Source of the DNA: an uncultured Prochlorococcus sp.
Lineage (GTDB): Bacteria; Cyanobacteriota; Cyanobacteriia; PCC-6307; Cyanobiaceae
Direction: 5' to 3'
Assembly: GCA_902589115.1 (NCBI GenBank)
Contig: CACIRS010000005.1
Span: 1 to 51,812 of the forward strand
DNA: 51,812 bases
The stretch's first letter is position 1. Each line of letters starts with the position of its first letter. Positions 1-8,506 of the stretch are shown one piece after another. The notes under the pieces are model-generated. The model did not search any database, had not been told where the DNA came from, and saw only the letters and a program-made list of their open reading frames with translations. Made by a program: the position numbers and the translations under genes.

Positions 1-871
1 CCCTGCAAAGATCTACACACGTTGGTTCTCTGATCTGGCTAAATCTGGAGGCCCAAAGATTAATTACCAAGCTATTGGTTCGGGTGCTGGACGCAAAGCT
101 TTTATTGATGAAACAGTGGATTTTGGCGCCTCGGACGATCCGATGAATACCACAGATATCGCCAAAGTAACTCGTGGCTTAGTTCAAATTCCTATGGTGG
201 GAGGCACAATTGCCTTTGGCTACAACAATCCGGATTGTGATATCAAGTTAACTCAAAAGCAAGCAGTTAGCGTCGCAATGGGCAGCATCACAGATTGGAA
301 TGAACTGGGTTGTCCAGCTAAAAAACTCACTTGGGTCCATCGTGCTGATGGTTCGGGAACTACCAAAGCCTTCACCAATTCCATGGAAGCTTTTTCAAAG
401 GAATGGACTTTAGGCACAGGAAAGTCAGTTAAATGGCCTGCTGGAATTGCCGGGAAGGGAAATGCTGGTGTAGCAGGTTATATCCGCAATACACCTGGTG
501 CTATTGGCTATGTCAATCAGTCATATATAAAAGGCGTAATCAAGGCTGCTGCGCTTCAAAACTTAGCTGGAGAGTATTTAATGCCAACAAGAGCTACAGG
601 TACTGCCGCACTTAACGGTATTCGGCTAGATCAAAACTTAGCTGGCCAAAACCCTAATCCATCTGCAAAAGGGGCTTATCCTATTGCCACGTTAACCTGG
701 ATCTTGGCCTATGAAACAGGAAATGCCTCTAATACAGTAGCTATTAAAGAAGCCTTAAACTATTTGTTAAGTGATCAAGCTCAAAACAAAGCTTCTGGCC
801 TCGGATTTATTCCTCTTGAAGGTGACATCCTTAGCAAAGCAAGAGCTGCTGTTCAACAAATTAAGCAGTGA
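1..871 (+). CDS. pstS: Phosphate ABC transporter substrate-binding protein PstS, 5'-truncated by window edge
   Basis: This is the periplasmic phosphate-binding component of the high-affinity Pst transporter. The frame is open from base 2 and the true start lies left of the window. The first visible residues, PAKIYTRWFSDLAKSGG, match the stretch just after the N-terminal phosphate-loop region of the complete copy at 38179. Visible family motifs are SGAGRKAFIDE, DFGASDDP and the phosphate-binding DGSGTTKAFT. The two copies are nearly collinear. This one lacks about two residues in the SNDSSEW loop of the second copy, where it reads SKEW. It is followed by non-coding AT-rich DNA and a small ORF. 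No pstCAB genes are visible. The assignment is very safe; only the N-terminus and promoter are unseen. Confidence 0.96.
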   Translation, partial: PAKIYTRWFSDLAKSGGPKINYQAIGSGAGRKAFIDETVDFGASDDPMNTTDIAKVTRGLVQIPMVGGTIAFGYNNPDCDIKLTQKQAVSVAMGSITDWNELGCPAKKLTWVHRADGSGTTKAFTNSMEAFSKEWTLGTGKSVKWPAGIAGKGNAGVAGYIRNTPGAIGYVNQSYIKGVIKAAALQNLAGEYLMPTRATGTAALNGIRLDQNLAGQNPNPSAKGAYPIATLTWILAYETGNASNTVAIKEALNYLLSDQAQNKASGLGFIPLEGDILSKARAAVQQIKQ

Positions 872-1090
872 TTCTCAAAGAATCGGTTTATTAGGTATTA
901 CTCATCTAATTAACAATTATCAGAAATGCAGAGGAGATCATTTCATTCATTTAAATATTTATCTCTTATCTTTAAGATTTAGGAAATAAAAGGTGAAGGC
1001 ATTATATAAATACATATAGAAGACAATACAAGGATAAGCAGAAATCATAAATAAGACTAAGATAAGAGTCAAACAAATTAAAAAGAGAGT

Positions 1091-1225
1091 GTGGCAAGAG
1101 TAAAATTAAATCCTGAGACAGAAAAAGTTGGAACAACCTTCAAAATCATTGCAATCTCGCTTACGGTTAGCCTAAATACAATTGTCTTTACATGGTTTTT
1201 TTTCTTCTCAGGACTAACTAAATAA
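1091..1225 (+). CDS. Hypothetical 44-aa single-helix membrane microprotein
   Basis: A GTG start is preceded by a purine-rich AAAAGAGAGT ribosome-binding stretch. The product is MARVKLNPETEKVG followed by a hydrophobic helix (about residues 17-41, ending WFFFFSGLTK). A short charged head plus one C-terminal helix is common among picocyanobacterial microproteins. I do not recognise the family. It lies 219 bp downstream of pstS on the same strand, with no obvious operon link. It is supported only by composition, a plausible RBS and its shape; it could be a chance ORF. Confidence 0.45.
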   Translation: MARVKLNPETEKVGTTFKIIAISLTVSLNTIVFTWFFFFSGLTK

Positions 1226-1354
1226 GCAACATGTAAAGAACTTATCAATAGGGAAGCAATCTTTCAATTATATTTATCTAAAGCTTTGGCACTTTAAAAG
1301 CTTTATTAGATACAAAATTGATATCTAAGTGAACTATTTTGAACCATTAACAAA

Positions 1355-1379
1355 GCCCATAGCTTCCTGGACTATGGGC
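1355..1379 (-). terminator. Probable terminator of the zinc-locus znuA/envelope protein transcript
   Basis: The arms GCCCATAG and CTATGGGC form an 8-bp perfect stem around a 9-nt loop. It lies 35 bp beyond the stop codon of the minus-strand gene at 1415-2410. On the minus strand the stem is followed by TTTGTTAATGG, a weak U tract, which suits minus-strand termination better than plus. Confidence 0.55.
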
Positions 1380-1414
1380 AAGAAAGATCATATGAAAAAG
1401 TTGGCCTTATTATT

Positions 1415-2410
1415 TCAGAAACGGAATGTCACTCCTGTTCCAATATGATGTTGCCAACCTTGTCCCCAATTAGAACCATCCTTATCACTATAGGTAGGTT
1501 GCCAATGAAAAAATAACGCCGCATTTTCGCCTACAGGTCGACTAATCTCAATCTCACTAGCGAAATCTGTGCGCTCGCTTACGCCTGAATTACTAGCTGG
1601 TACATAGAATCGAGGGCCTCCTTCAATTCTGATAGAAATCAGATCATAATTAAATTCGACACCTAAACGAGGGTCAGTGTAATTCCCTTGCCATTTCCCA
1701 ACAGAATTCCAACCCTGACGATGCTCCAGACTAAGGTAAGTACCATCAATGAGATCGCTAAATTGATCACCTAATGCAAAATTGACGTCGCCTTCACCAA
1801 GGGCATAGAGCACTTTGGCACCAATAGAATTTTTAGTTCCTTTCTTTTCCTCTCCTTGATTTTTCGTGACTATATATGGCTTGGTATCTACTGCAAAGCT
1901 AAGTCGATCATTTGGAGCATATTTAACTTTTAAGATCCCTCGGAAATCTTCACGTTTGTAATCAGTTGTATGGGCTGCATGTCCTTCATGCTCTTCTTCA
2001 TGCCCTTCTTCATGCTCTTCTTCATGCTCTTCTTCATGCTCTTCTTCATGCTCATCCGCATGAACAGCTCCATAAAAATGTTCAGCTTCTCCCCAAACTC
2101 CAACAGGTCCAAACCCTGCCTCAATAGAAAAATTCCCATCATTTTCTAGCCCCCACTCCATCAAAACTCCAAAGAGACCATCAAGGCCGTAATGTTCTGG
2201 CTTACCATTAAGATTATTTTCAAATCCACCATGACCTTCAATTGTCAACTGTGGGGTTAATCTGAATTCGCCTGCTGCTAAGGGTTCTTCTTCCATTCCT
2301 CCATGTGCAAATCCCATTCGAGGCAATCCACAATCAACACTCATTAGGGCAAAGCCCAACATAAAGACGACTTTAAAACGGTGTAGGTTATGAAAAAAAT
2401 TAGTAGACAT
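1415..2410 (-). CDS. Probable outer-membrane or secreted zinc-locus protein with His/Glu-rich repeat
   Basis: The 331-aa product has an N-terminal signal-like hydrophobic segment (about 12-35) ending near AHGG. A run of HEEE/HEEG units follows at about residues 120-147. The C-terminal half is rich in alternating polar and hydrophobic strands and ends in Phe (TFRF), as beta-barrel outer-membrane proteins do. His/Glu runs bind Zn2+ or Ni2+ in many proteins. The gene lies 41 bp downstream of znuA on the same strand, so they are probably co-transcribed from the Zur-box promoter. The inferred role is zinc capture or passage at the outer membrane. No named family is recognised with certainty. The repeat is encoded by a 12-bp DNA repeat that may vary in copy number. 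Confidence 0.75.
   Translation of the reverse strand: MSTNFFHNLHRFKVVFMLGFALMSVDCGLPRMGFAHGGMEEEPLAAGEFRLTPQLTIEGHGGFENNLNGKPEHYGLDGLFGVLMEWGLENDGNFSIEAGFGPVGVWGEAEHFYGAVHADEHEEEHEEEHEEEHEEGHEEEHEGHAAHTTDYKREDFRGILKVKYAPNDRLSFAVDTKPYIVTKNQGEEKKGTKNSIGAKVLYALGEGDVNFALGDQFSDLIDGTYLSLEHRQGWNSVGKWQGNYTDPRLGVEFNYDLISIRIEGGPRFYVPASNSGVSERTDFASEIEISRPVGENAALFFHWQPTYSDKDGSNWGQGWQHHIGTGVTFRF
1985..2052. repeat. 12-bp tandem repeat encoding His/Glu units
   Basis: The unit CATGCTCTTCTT (plus strand) repeats about five times, with one variant (TGCCCTTCTT). It encodes the HEEE units of the envelope protein on the minus strand. Being in-frame, gain or loss of a unit would change the length of the metal-binding stretch without a frameshift. 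Confidence 0.85.
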
Positions 2411-2451
2411 AGAATTAAAAAGGTAGGTTTTTTAAAGAGAAAAGAGACGAG

Positions 2452-3375
2452 TTACTGAATGCTGTCCCAACGATTAGCAATGCCATCGGCTGTTGCTTCA
2501 TCACAAGTACTTCCTTGATTTTTTGCAATCACACAAATATTCGAGATTGCAGTTTCAATCGTCGATAAGCCACCGGGTGCGAGGCCATCTGGATATAAAG
2601 GAGAATTACTGATAGGGAGGCCCGAAGCACGGCTGATACGCCTAAGGGTCTTATTTACTGGGAGAGATTCAGTAAACAAAACACGACTACCCGATGCTTG
2701 AACTTCAGAAACAATCTTGGCAAGACTGGATGGGCGAAGGGTCCCACCCGTTGCAAAAGAATCGATTATGGGGAGTTCACGCAGATCGTATCTTTTAGTC
2801 AAGTGACTAAAAGCACGATGCTGAGTTAGAAGAACTCTATTTTTAGTAGGTATTGATTTTAATTGCGAGCCTATCCAGTTACTTAACTCATTGAGAACAG
2901 ACTTTGTTTTTGCAGTTCGTGAGTTCAATCCAGGAACTTCAGATTCAGGCAAGATATTAATTAGACTTTGTTGGATGGTTGATACCATTGCAGAGACATT
3001 ATTTGGATTATGCCAAACATGAGGATCTTTGCCCTTGTATTTAGGCATTGCTTTCTCAGCGACGGCTACCACTGGAGCTTGGGTAGATAAACGAAGAGCT
3101 GCTGGAGTTAAATAAAAACCATTATGAAAAACGATATCTGCATTTGCTATAGCTTTTAGATCTTTGGGCTTCAAACGATAAAAGTGTGGGTCTCCAGTTG
3201 GTGGAATTACGCAAAAAACATCCGCAGAGTTAGAGGCCACTGTGTGAACGAGATCACAAAGCACTCCATCGAATGCAACTACTTGGGGCTTGACTTCACT
3301 AGCTTTTGCAGGCTTTAAACCAAAGAAAAAGCTACAAACAAAAGCAACACCTGTGAGTGCGAATTGACCCTTCAC
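2452..3375 (-). CDS. znuA: Zinc ABC transporter substrate-binding protein ZnuA
   Basis: This is the periplasmic zinc receptor of the ZnuABC importer (cluster A-I binding protein). The 307-aa product has a signal peptide (about 1-25, ending PAKAS). Expected metal-ligand histidines are H64 in GDPHFY, H122 in DPHVWHNP and H186 in TQHRAFS, with an acidic residue in the YPDGL segment near the C-terminus. Unlike many ZnuA proteins it lacks a long His-rich loop. That function may be taken by the His/Glu-rich protein encoded just downstream. It is divergent from znuC across a 138-bp spacer carrying a Zur-box-like palindrome, so zinc-responsive repression is likely. A Mn-specific paralogue is possible in principle, but the Zur and His-rich neighbours argue for zinc. 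Confidence 0.93.
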   Translation of the reverse strand: MKGQFALTGVAFVCSFFFGLKPAKASEVKPQVVAFDGVLCDLVHTVASNSADVFCVIPPTGDPHFYRLKPKDLKAIANADIVFHNGFYLTPAALRLSTQAPVVAVAEKAMPKYKGKDPHVWHNPNNVSAMVSTIQQSLINILPESEVPGLNSRTAKTKSVLNELSNWIGSQLKSIPTKNRVLLTQHRAFSHLTKRYDLRELPIIDSFATGGTLRPSSLAKIVSEVQASGSRVLFTESLPVNKTLRRISRASGLPISNSPLYPDGLAPGGLSTIETAISNICVIAKNQGSTCDEATADGIANRWDSIQ

Positions 3376-3446
3376 AAAACTAAATTCGATATCTAAGGAA
3401 AAATCTTATGCATTGCGAATCAATTTGATGAGCCAATATCTGCAAA

Positions 3447-3461
3447 TGAAAACCATTTTCG
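3447..3461. promoter_or_regulatory. Putative Zur box in the znuA/znuC divergent promoter
   Basis: The 15-mer TGAAAACCATTTTCG is an imperfect 7-1-7 palindrome (GAAAA...TTTTC arms), the architecture of Fur-family operators. It sits between divergent znuA and znuC, with a zur gene about 0.8 kb away. The site could repress both transcripts when zinc is sufficient. The call rests on symmetry and context only. Confidence 0.6.
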
Positions 3462-3513
3462 TTTTGCCGTTCTTTATACTAGTTTCTAATAGTGAGCCTT
3501 TTATTCATTCTCC

Positions 3514-4209
3514 TTGAATAACCTCATTGCGAACAGCCTTTCATTTTCCTATGGGAAAGAGTACGTTCTAAAGGATATTTCTCTTGAAATTCAGCCAGGG
3601 ACACTGAGTGCTCTTGTTGGGCCAAATGGAGCAGGAAAATCAACCTTGCTTAGGCTATTGCAAGGGCAAAGCTTGCCCAATAAAGGAGAAATTTTTTTAG
3701 GCCAGACCCCTTTAAAAAAAGTTCGAAATAAAGTTGCATTAATGCCTCAAAGAAGTTCTATAAATTGGCACTTCCCGATAACTGTTGAAGCATTAGTTGC
3801 GCTAGGTCAAGTTAATATTCCCAATCAATCTTGTTGCGAGATAGAAGCTTCCCTGCAAAGGGTGGGCTTATCTACTTTGGCGAACAAACGATTAGATGAG
3901 TTATCTGGAGGACAGCAACAAAGAGCTCTACTTGCAAAAACGCTGGCACAAAATGCATCGATTTTTCTTTTAGATGAACCCTGTGCAGCCCTTGACCCTC
4001 CATCCAGACTTCAATTTTTGCGCATTGTTCGTCAGCTTGCAGAAGCTGGCCTAACGATAGTAGTTAGCAGTCATGACTGGGGGCAAGCATTAAATGCATA
4101 TGACCAAGTCATCACTCTTGACCAAACTGTTTTGGCCTTTGGAACTCCACAAGAAGTTAGAAGCAAGCTTGAATCAATTAGCAGTATGGGTAATCACTGT
4201 TGTGGCTGA
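3514..4209 (+). CDS. znuC: Zinc ABC transporter ATP-binding protein ZnuC
   Basis: This is the cytoplasmic ATPase of the zinc importer. In 231 aa it has Walker A GPNGAGKST (36-44), the ABC signature LSGGQ (130-134), Walker B FLLDEP (151-156) and a following SSHD switch histidine. It starts at TTG, with no strong Shine-Dalgarno seen. The C-terminus carries a short NHCCG tail, a possible metal-sensitive extension. It is divergent from znuA and 27 bp from the convergent 3' end of zur. The permease znuB lies beyond zur on the same strand, so zur has been inserted between transporter genes. Substrate specificity is inferred from neighbours. Confidence 0.93.
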   Translation: MNNLIANSLSFSYGKEYVLKDISLEIQPGTLSALVGPNGAGKSTLLRLLQGQSLPNKGEIFLGQTPLKKVRNKVALMPQRSSINWHFPITVEALVALGQVNIPNQSCCEIEASLQRVGLSTLANKRLDELSGGQQQRALLAKTLAQNASIFLLDEPCAALDPPSRLQFLRIVRQLAEAGLTIVVSSHDWGQALNAYDQVITLDQTVLAFGTPQEVRSKLESISSMGNHCCG

Positions 4210-4236
4210 CCAATATTCGAAAAATCAAAGAACTTT

Positions 4237-4629
4237 CTATTGCTGGTTACAATTTTTGCAGAGGCCAAAGAATTCAAGCGTATGAAACAGCATCTCAAAG
4301 CCTTTACTTTGCTCCTTAGACAATTCAAGATTTTTTATTGGGCATGTCTTCAAAACAAAAGTTTGTCCACAATCAACACAAGTCAAATGATGGTGATCCC
4401 TACTAACAGGACTATACAAGGCCTCACCCGTTGGGAGATTTCGACATCTCACCAACCCTTTCTGCTGCAAAGTACGAAGATGTCGATAAACAGTCGTCAA
4501 GCCCATATTGATAGAACCTTCAAGCAAGGTGCGATGAAGTTGTTGTCCACTGATCTCATCGGCACAATTATTCAACTCTTCCAATATCATGTTTTGGCGG
4601 GCAGTCAAACCAGCACTTGGGTGGGCCAT
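4237..4629 (-). CDS. zur: Fur-family regulator, probable zinc uptake regulator Zur
   Basis: The 130-aa product is a DNA-binding metal sensor. An N-terminal winged helix (TTVYRHLRTLQQKGLV, residues 45-60) is followed by a metal-binding dimerisation domain with DHHH (78-81) and two CxxC pairs (C84/C87 and C124/C127) for the structural zinc. The Zur call over Fur or PerR is inferred from its position inside the znuABC locus. It is convergent with znuC and divergent from znuB (50 bp between starts), so it may share a regulatory region with znuB. It is expected to repress the znuA/znuC promoter when zinc-loaded. Confidence 0.92.
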   Translation of the reverse strand: MAHPSAGLTARQNMILEELNNCADEISGQQLHRTLLEGSINMGLTTVYRHLRTLQQKGLVRCRNLPTGEALYSPVSRDHHHLTCVDCGQTFVLKTCPIKNLELSKEQSKGFEMLFHTLEFFGLCKNCNQQ

Positions 4630-4679
4630 TATCGGACGTTGGGATCTAATACATTTTTGAATATTATTAGTTTAAAGCC

Positions 4680-5471
4680 TTGATAGAAGCAGTTTTTGCA
4701 AATTGGTGGGCATTGCCATTTCTGATGGCTCTTTTAATAGGAATGCTTTGTCCAGCAACTGGTGCTCTCTTGATAACACATCGTCGTCTTCTGCAAGCTA
4801 ATTTAATATCACATGCAGTGGTTCCGGGACTAGTTTTAGCACTTGCTATTGGAGTTGACCCTTCTTTAGGTGGCGTCCTTAGTGGCGTAATCGGGGCTGT
4901 GATTGCCGAAAGACTGACTTCAAAAAAAACCACAGATAATGAGGCAATTATTAATACGGTTCTCGCAGGCACACTTGGTTTAGGGGTTTTATTAATTCCT
5001 CTTTTAGAAATTAGAGTCGATCTGGAATCTATTTTATTTGGTGACCTTCTTGCAGTGGGACCGGCTGATTTAATTAGAACCTTACTAGCGACAATTACAT
5101 TGTTATTACTATTAAAAACCTCATATCAAAAATTAGTTTATTTAGGTTTAGATCCTGATGGTGCGGCAGCGAGTGGGCTAAGAGTTTCTTCTTTGCGATT
5201 AGCCCTTGGGTTTGTAACTTCTTTAGTTGTTGTTAGCTCAATGTCTGCTGTAGGTGTTGTTTTAGTTATAGGGTTACTTTCAGCACCAGCGCTTTTTGGT
5301 TTAAATCAAGCGCCTAGTTTGCATACTGCAATGCTGAGGTCTGCTTGTTATGGACTTTTACTATCTCTTTTAGGTTTTCTACTTGCGATTGCTTTTAATC
5401 TTTCTCCAGGACCTTTAATAGGAGTACTGTGCTTACTTTCTTTACTTTTTTTCAAAAGAGAGTTGCCTTAA
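4680..5471 (+). CDS. znuB: Zinc ABC transporter permease ZnuB
   Basis: The 263-aa integral membrane permease belongs to the ABC-3 family, with roughly eight hydrophobic helices. Family features include the early GALLITHRRLLQANLISHAVVPG segment (split here by the first helix) and VVSSMSAVGVVLVIG later. It starts at TTG, because an in-frame TAG lies at 4668-4670 and no ATG precedes it; the first internal Met (residue 16) would truncate helix 1. It starts 50 bp from the divergent zur start and ends 45 bp before the COG0523 gene, with which it may form an operon. Together with znuA and znuC it completes the importer. Confidence 0.92.
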   Translation: MIEAVFANWWALPFLMALLIGMLCPATGALLITHRRLLQANLISHAVVPGLVLALAIGVDPSLGGVLSGVIGAVIAERLTSKKTTDNEAIINTVLAGTLGLGVLLIPLLEIRVDLESILFGDLLAVGPADLIRTLLATITLLLLLKTSYQKLVYLGLDPDGAAASGLRVSSLRLALGFVTSLVVVSSMSAVGVVLVIGLLSAPALFGLNQAPSLHTAMLRSACYGLLLSLLGFLLAIAFNLSPGPLIGVLCLLSLLFFKRELP

Positions 5472-5516
5472 AGTCCCACTCCTTTAAGGATAAATCTCAT
5501 CAAGGATCTCATATAA

Positions 5517-6572
5517 ATGACACAATCAACACAAATAATCACAAGAAATGATGATTCAGGGAACTATCCATGTATTCCCGTAACTATCATCACTGGTTTT
5601 CTCGGTTCAGGTAAAACGACACTTTTGAATCACATCTTAGCCAACCAAGAAGGGTTAAAAACGGCTGTCTTGGTTAATGAATTTGGCAAAATTGGTATAG
5701 ACAATGAATTGATTATAAAGACAGGAGAAGATATGATTGAACTTACTAATGGATGTGTCTGTTGCACCATTAATGGAGAACTACTTGAAGCTATAAATAA
5801 AATCCTAGCAACAAACAAAGGTATTGAATATTTAATAATTGAAACCACAGGCTTGGCCGATCCATTACCAGTTGCAATGACAATTACTGGCTTTAGAGAA
5901 CGATTAAGACTCGATTCCATTATTACCTTAGTAGATGCAGAAAACTTTAATGATGATACTCTTCATAGTCGAATAGCAAAGTCCCAGATATTATATGGAG
6001 ATATATTATTACTGAACAAATGCGATCTGGTTTCGAAAAATAGATTGATAGATATTGAGTCAAAATTATCTGAGATCAAACGAGACCCAAGAATATTAAA
6101 AAGCATAAAAGGCAATATTCCACTAGCTCTATTACTCAGCGTGGGATTATTTCAAACGGACCTTATAGCAAAGAAAAACATTAACCATGGTCATGACCAT
6201 GAGCATGACCATGAGCATGAGCATGACCATGAGCATGAGCATGAGCATGAGCATGAGCATGAGCAAATATCTATAGAAGGATTTACGTCATTTTCGTTTA
6301 CAAGTACGAGGCCTTTATTGCTAAGAAAATTTCAGTTTTTTTTAGACAACCAAATACCATCATCTGTATTTAGAGCAAAAGGTATTGTCTGGTTTGTTGA
6401 AAGTGAAATAACGCATATTTTCCATTTAGCTGGTAAAAGATTCACAATTGATGATAGCGAAATAAGTCGCACAAGAAAAAACCAAATTGTATTGATTGGG
6501 AAAAATCTAGATCAAAATGCACTAACAAAACAATTAGAAGAATGTACATTAAAGGATCCAGACAAGGAATAA
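5517..6572 (+). CDS. CobW/COG0523 GTPase with His-rich loop, probable zinc metallochaperone
   Basis: The 351-aa G3E GTPase transfers metal to client proteins. It has Walker A GFLGSGKT (27-34), the metal-binding GCVCC motif (79-83), ETTGLADP (109-116), base-recognition NKCD (167-170), a long HDHEHEH run (about 224-249) and a CobW C-terminal domain containing RPLLLRKFQ and FRAKGIVWF. Within a znu/zur locus this is best read as a YciC/ZNG1-type zinc chaperone rather than a cobalamin enzyme. It lies 45 bp after znuB. The convergent downstream gene is folE, whose product is a zinc enzyme, so folE is a candidate client by context only. Confidence 0.9.
   Translation: MTQSTQIITRNDDSGNYPCIPVTIITGFLGSGKTTLLNHILANQEGLKTAVLVNEFGKIGIDNELIIKTGEDMIELTNGCVCCTINGELLEAINKILATNKGIEYLIIETTGLADPLPVAMTITGFRERLRLDSIITLVDAENFNDDTLHSRIAKSQILYGDILLLNKCDLVSKNRLIDIESKLSEIKRDPRILKSIKGNIPLALLLSVGLFQTDLIAKKNINHGHDHEHDHEHEHDHEHEHEHEHEHEQISIEGFTSFSFTSTRPLLLRKFQFFLDNQIPSSVFRAKGIVWFVESEITHIFHLAGKRFTIDDSEISRTRKNQIVLIGKNLDQNALTKQLEECTLKDPDKE
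6186..6264. repeat. 6/12-bp tandem repeat encoding the His-rich loop
   Basis: Repeats of CATGAG and CATGAC run for about 79 bp and encode alternating His-Glu and His-Asp pairs in the COG0523 protein. Length variation by slippage would be in frame and would tune metal-binding capacity. Confidence 0.85.
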
Positions 6573-6732
6573 ATAATGAGTTTTTAATTAAAAAAGGTAA
6601 CTATTCCTTCTTAGGAATATAAGCCATTATCCCAATTTGAATATAAGAGAACATCTAGAATAGATAAAATAATCGAAAATTTTCTCTACACTCAGAAATA
6701 TATTAATAATATCTTTTACTTAGAAAAATGTT

Positions 6733-7497
6733 TTAATAATTCTTGCCAACAGTAGATTGTTGCCTAACTAGTTCAAAAAATTCTTGCTTTAGATTAGGAT
6801 CATGACGAAAATCCCCTCTAACTACTGAATTAATCATACTTGTATCTGGTTCTTTAACTCCTCGCCATTTCATACAATAATGTTGTGCTTTGATTATTAT
6901 TCCTAACCCTTTAGGATTACATAAGTTCTCTATCTCATCAGCAAGGATCATTACAGCTTCCTCTTGAATGTGAGGCCTAGAAAAAACCCAATCAGCAACC
7001 CTTGCAAATTTTGAGAGGCCTATAACTTTCTCGCCAGGCTTAATTCCTATCCAACAATCACCGAGTATGGGGACTAGGTGGTGAGAGCAAGCAGATCTAA
7101 CAGTTATTGGTCCTACTGTATAAATTTCATCTAGATTTTTTTCATTTGGAAAGCTGGTAACTTTTGGCTGTTTGTGATAACGACCCTTAAAAACTTCATT
7201 TATATACATTCTTGAAACTCTTTCTGCTGTTTCTTGAGTGTTGTGATCATTATCTACATCAATTAAAAGAGTTTTAAGTAAATCTCTTACCCTCGTTGCA
7301 ACCTCTTTTTCAAGAGTTTCTAATTCGCCTGGATGAATATATTCTGAAATATTATCATTAGCATGAAATCTGGCCTTGTCAGCTTCAATCCTTGATCTAA
7401 TGATTTCCGAAACTAATTTACAAGAAATAGTATCTTCATTACCATCGTTGATATTTTTAGTTGGGTTTGTGCTAGTCATAATGAACTGATGGATCAA
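6733..7497 (-). CDS. folE: GTP cyclohydrolase I
   Basis: FolE converts GTP to 7,8-dihydroneopterin triphosphate, the first step of folate/pterin synthesis. The 254-aa product carries the family signature VRSACSHHLVPILG with zinc ligands C137, H139/H140 and C208 (AQHYCMKWRG), so this is the zinc-dependent type I enzyme and not FolE2. The N-terminal extension of about 50 residues is unusually long and polar. A second Met at residue 7 (MTSTNP) is an alternative start. It is convergent with the metallochaperone gene. No promoter site stands out in the long upstream spacer. Confidence 0.94.
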   Translation of the reverse strand: MIHQFIMTSTNPTKNINDGNEDTISCKLVSEIIRSRIEADKARFHANDNISEYIHPGELETLEKEVATRVRDLLKTLLIDVDNDHNTQETAERVSRMYINEVFKGRYHKQPKVTSFPNEKNLDEIYTVGPITVRSACSHHLVPILGDCWIGIKPGEKVIGLSKFARVADWVFSRPHIQEEAVMILADEIENLCNPKGLGIIIKAQHYCMKWRGVKEPDTSMINSVVRGDFRHDPNLKQEFFELVRQQSTVGKNY

Positions 7498-7994
7498 TTA
7501 GGAATAATTGCTATTCAGCTAATGCATCAAAAAAGCAGCAACACAATAGCATATCGATTGAGAGCCCTTCTCAATAAAGAGGTCTAATGGAGAAATCACT
7601 CTAATACATTCCACTCGACTAATGCGTAATGAGGTCTAAGGAACAAGTATGCTTCAAAAATTATTGGACTTATGGCCAGGGATCATTCATTAAAGTCTTT
7701 TAAAGGTCGTTAAAGGGATAGCTCCATATAAAGCTCATCGCGGCTGCTTTGACTCTTATGCAGGTAAATACTGTCTAGTTCCAATCATTTATCTTCTTAT
7801 AAGGCCCTTAATGTTTAGATAGGAAGACAGTTCAAGCAAAGTTATAAGATAAACAAAATGCTCGAAATCAAAGTATAAATTTTAAAAATAGTAATTAATT
7901 GTCTATCATTTTTACCTAAGAATAGTCTTGTGACTATAAGGTTCGCAAAGAATAATATGTAATACTAATAATTGTACTAACGTTTTAAATACAG
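7498..7994. other. Intergenic region without a supported gene
   Basis: About 500 bp lie between folE and a small minus-strand gene. I see only very short ORFs (a 21-aa basic one at about 7522), a repeated GAGGTCTAA word (near 7580 and 7632) and a small hairpin TTGAG/CTCAA. Nothing supports an RNA gene. Confidence 0.5.
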
Positions 7995-8189
7995 TCATCC
8001 TTGATTCTCCCAATAATTTTTAGCTGAATCAATCATTTTGACTATCTCGCTATTAGGACAACCAGTTCTATCCTGAAAAATTTTGCACTGTGAGTTGATA
8101 TCCCTCCAGATTTCCCTGATTTCTATAAATTGCTCATCAGAAAATTTAAATTCACTCATGTTCACAAATTTGCTTTTTATTCGATTCAA
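7995..8189 (-). CDS. Small hypothetical protein, paralogue of the product at 8507
   Basis: The 64-aa soluble, helical protein is of unknown function. From SDEQF to KNYW it aligns without gaps to the protein at 8507-8671: shared positions include S, E, W, C, T, N, I, KM and a terminal aromatic pair. Both are therefore members of one small family. The first Met is followed by basic residues; Met11 (MSEFKF) is a possible alternative start. The two paralogues are on opposite strands about 300 bp apart. Confidence 0.6.
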   Translation of the reverse strand: MNRIKSKFVNMSEFKFSDEQFIEIREIWRDINSQCKIFQDRTGCPNSEIVKMIDSAKNYWENQG

Positions 8190-8322
8190 ATAATGAGAGA
8201 ATAAAAAGCAATATCCAACAAAATCTCAAATTTACTAACATGATGCGAGTATAAATCAATAAATGAGAGCTAAGTATGTTCGCTTATCTCTCTTCATGAG
8301 CATTCACTTGATACTGTAAACA

Positions 8323-8505
8323 ATGATAACGGTAAAGACCTTCTTTACCATAAAATCTCTGAATAAAAATTTAATGCACCTCCAAGCAAGCCTCTTTCAA
8401 CTATTTGCGTTAGGTCTTTTAGTCGCTTCGACTGTGGCGGTAGGACAAAAAGTTTTCGAGCTATACAACGAGTCACAAAAACATGAATCTGACAATAAAG
8501 AGTAA
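8323..8505 (+). CDS. Small single-helix membrane protein, hypothetical
   Basis: The product is up to 60 aa with one hydrophobic helix (LFQLFALGLLVASTVAVG) and a charged tail (ESQKHESDNKE). Met18 (MHLQAS) gives a more typical 43-aa picocyanobacterial microprotein and may be the real start. The stop is two bases before the likely start of the next gene, suggesting translational coupling. No function is recognised. Confidence 0.55.
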   Translation: MITVKTFFTIKSLNKNLMHLQASLFQLFALGLLVASTVAVGQKVFELYNESQKHESDNKE

Positions 8506-8506
8506 A

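Noticed and set aside
1985-2052. Short tandem repeat considered as a CRISPR-like array
   Set aside because: Units are 12 bp with no spacers, in frame inside a gene, and encode His/Glu.
4240-4683. 147-codon plus-strand frame opposite zur
   Set aside because: It is fully antisense to the clear Fur-family gene and has no recognisable domain.
6186-6264. Dense CATGAG/CATGAC repeat considered as a CRISPR or recombination array
   Set aside because: It is the codon repeat of the His-rich loop of the metallochaperone, without spacers.
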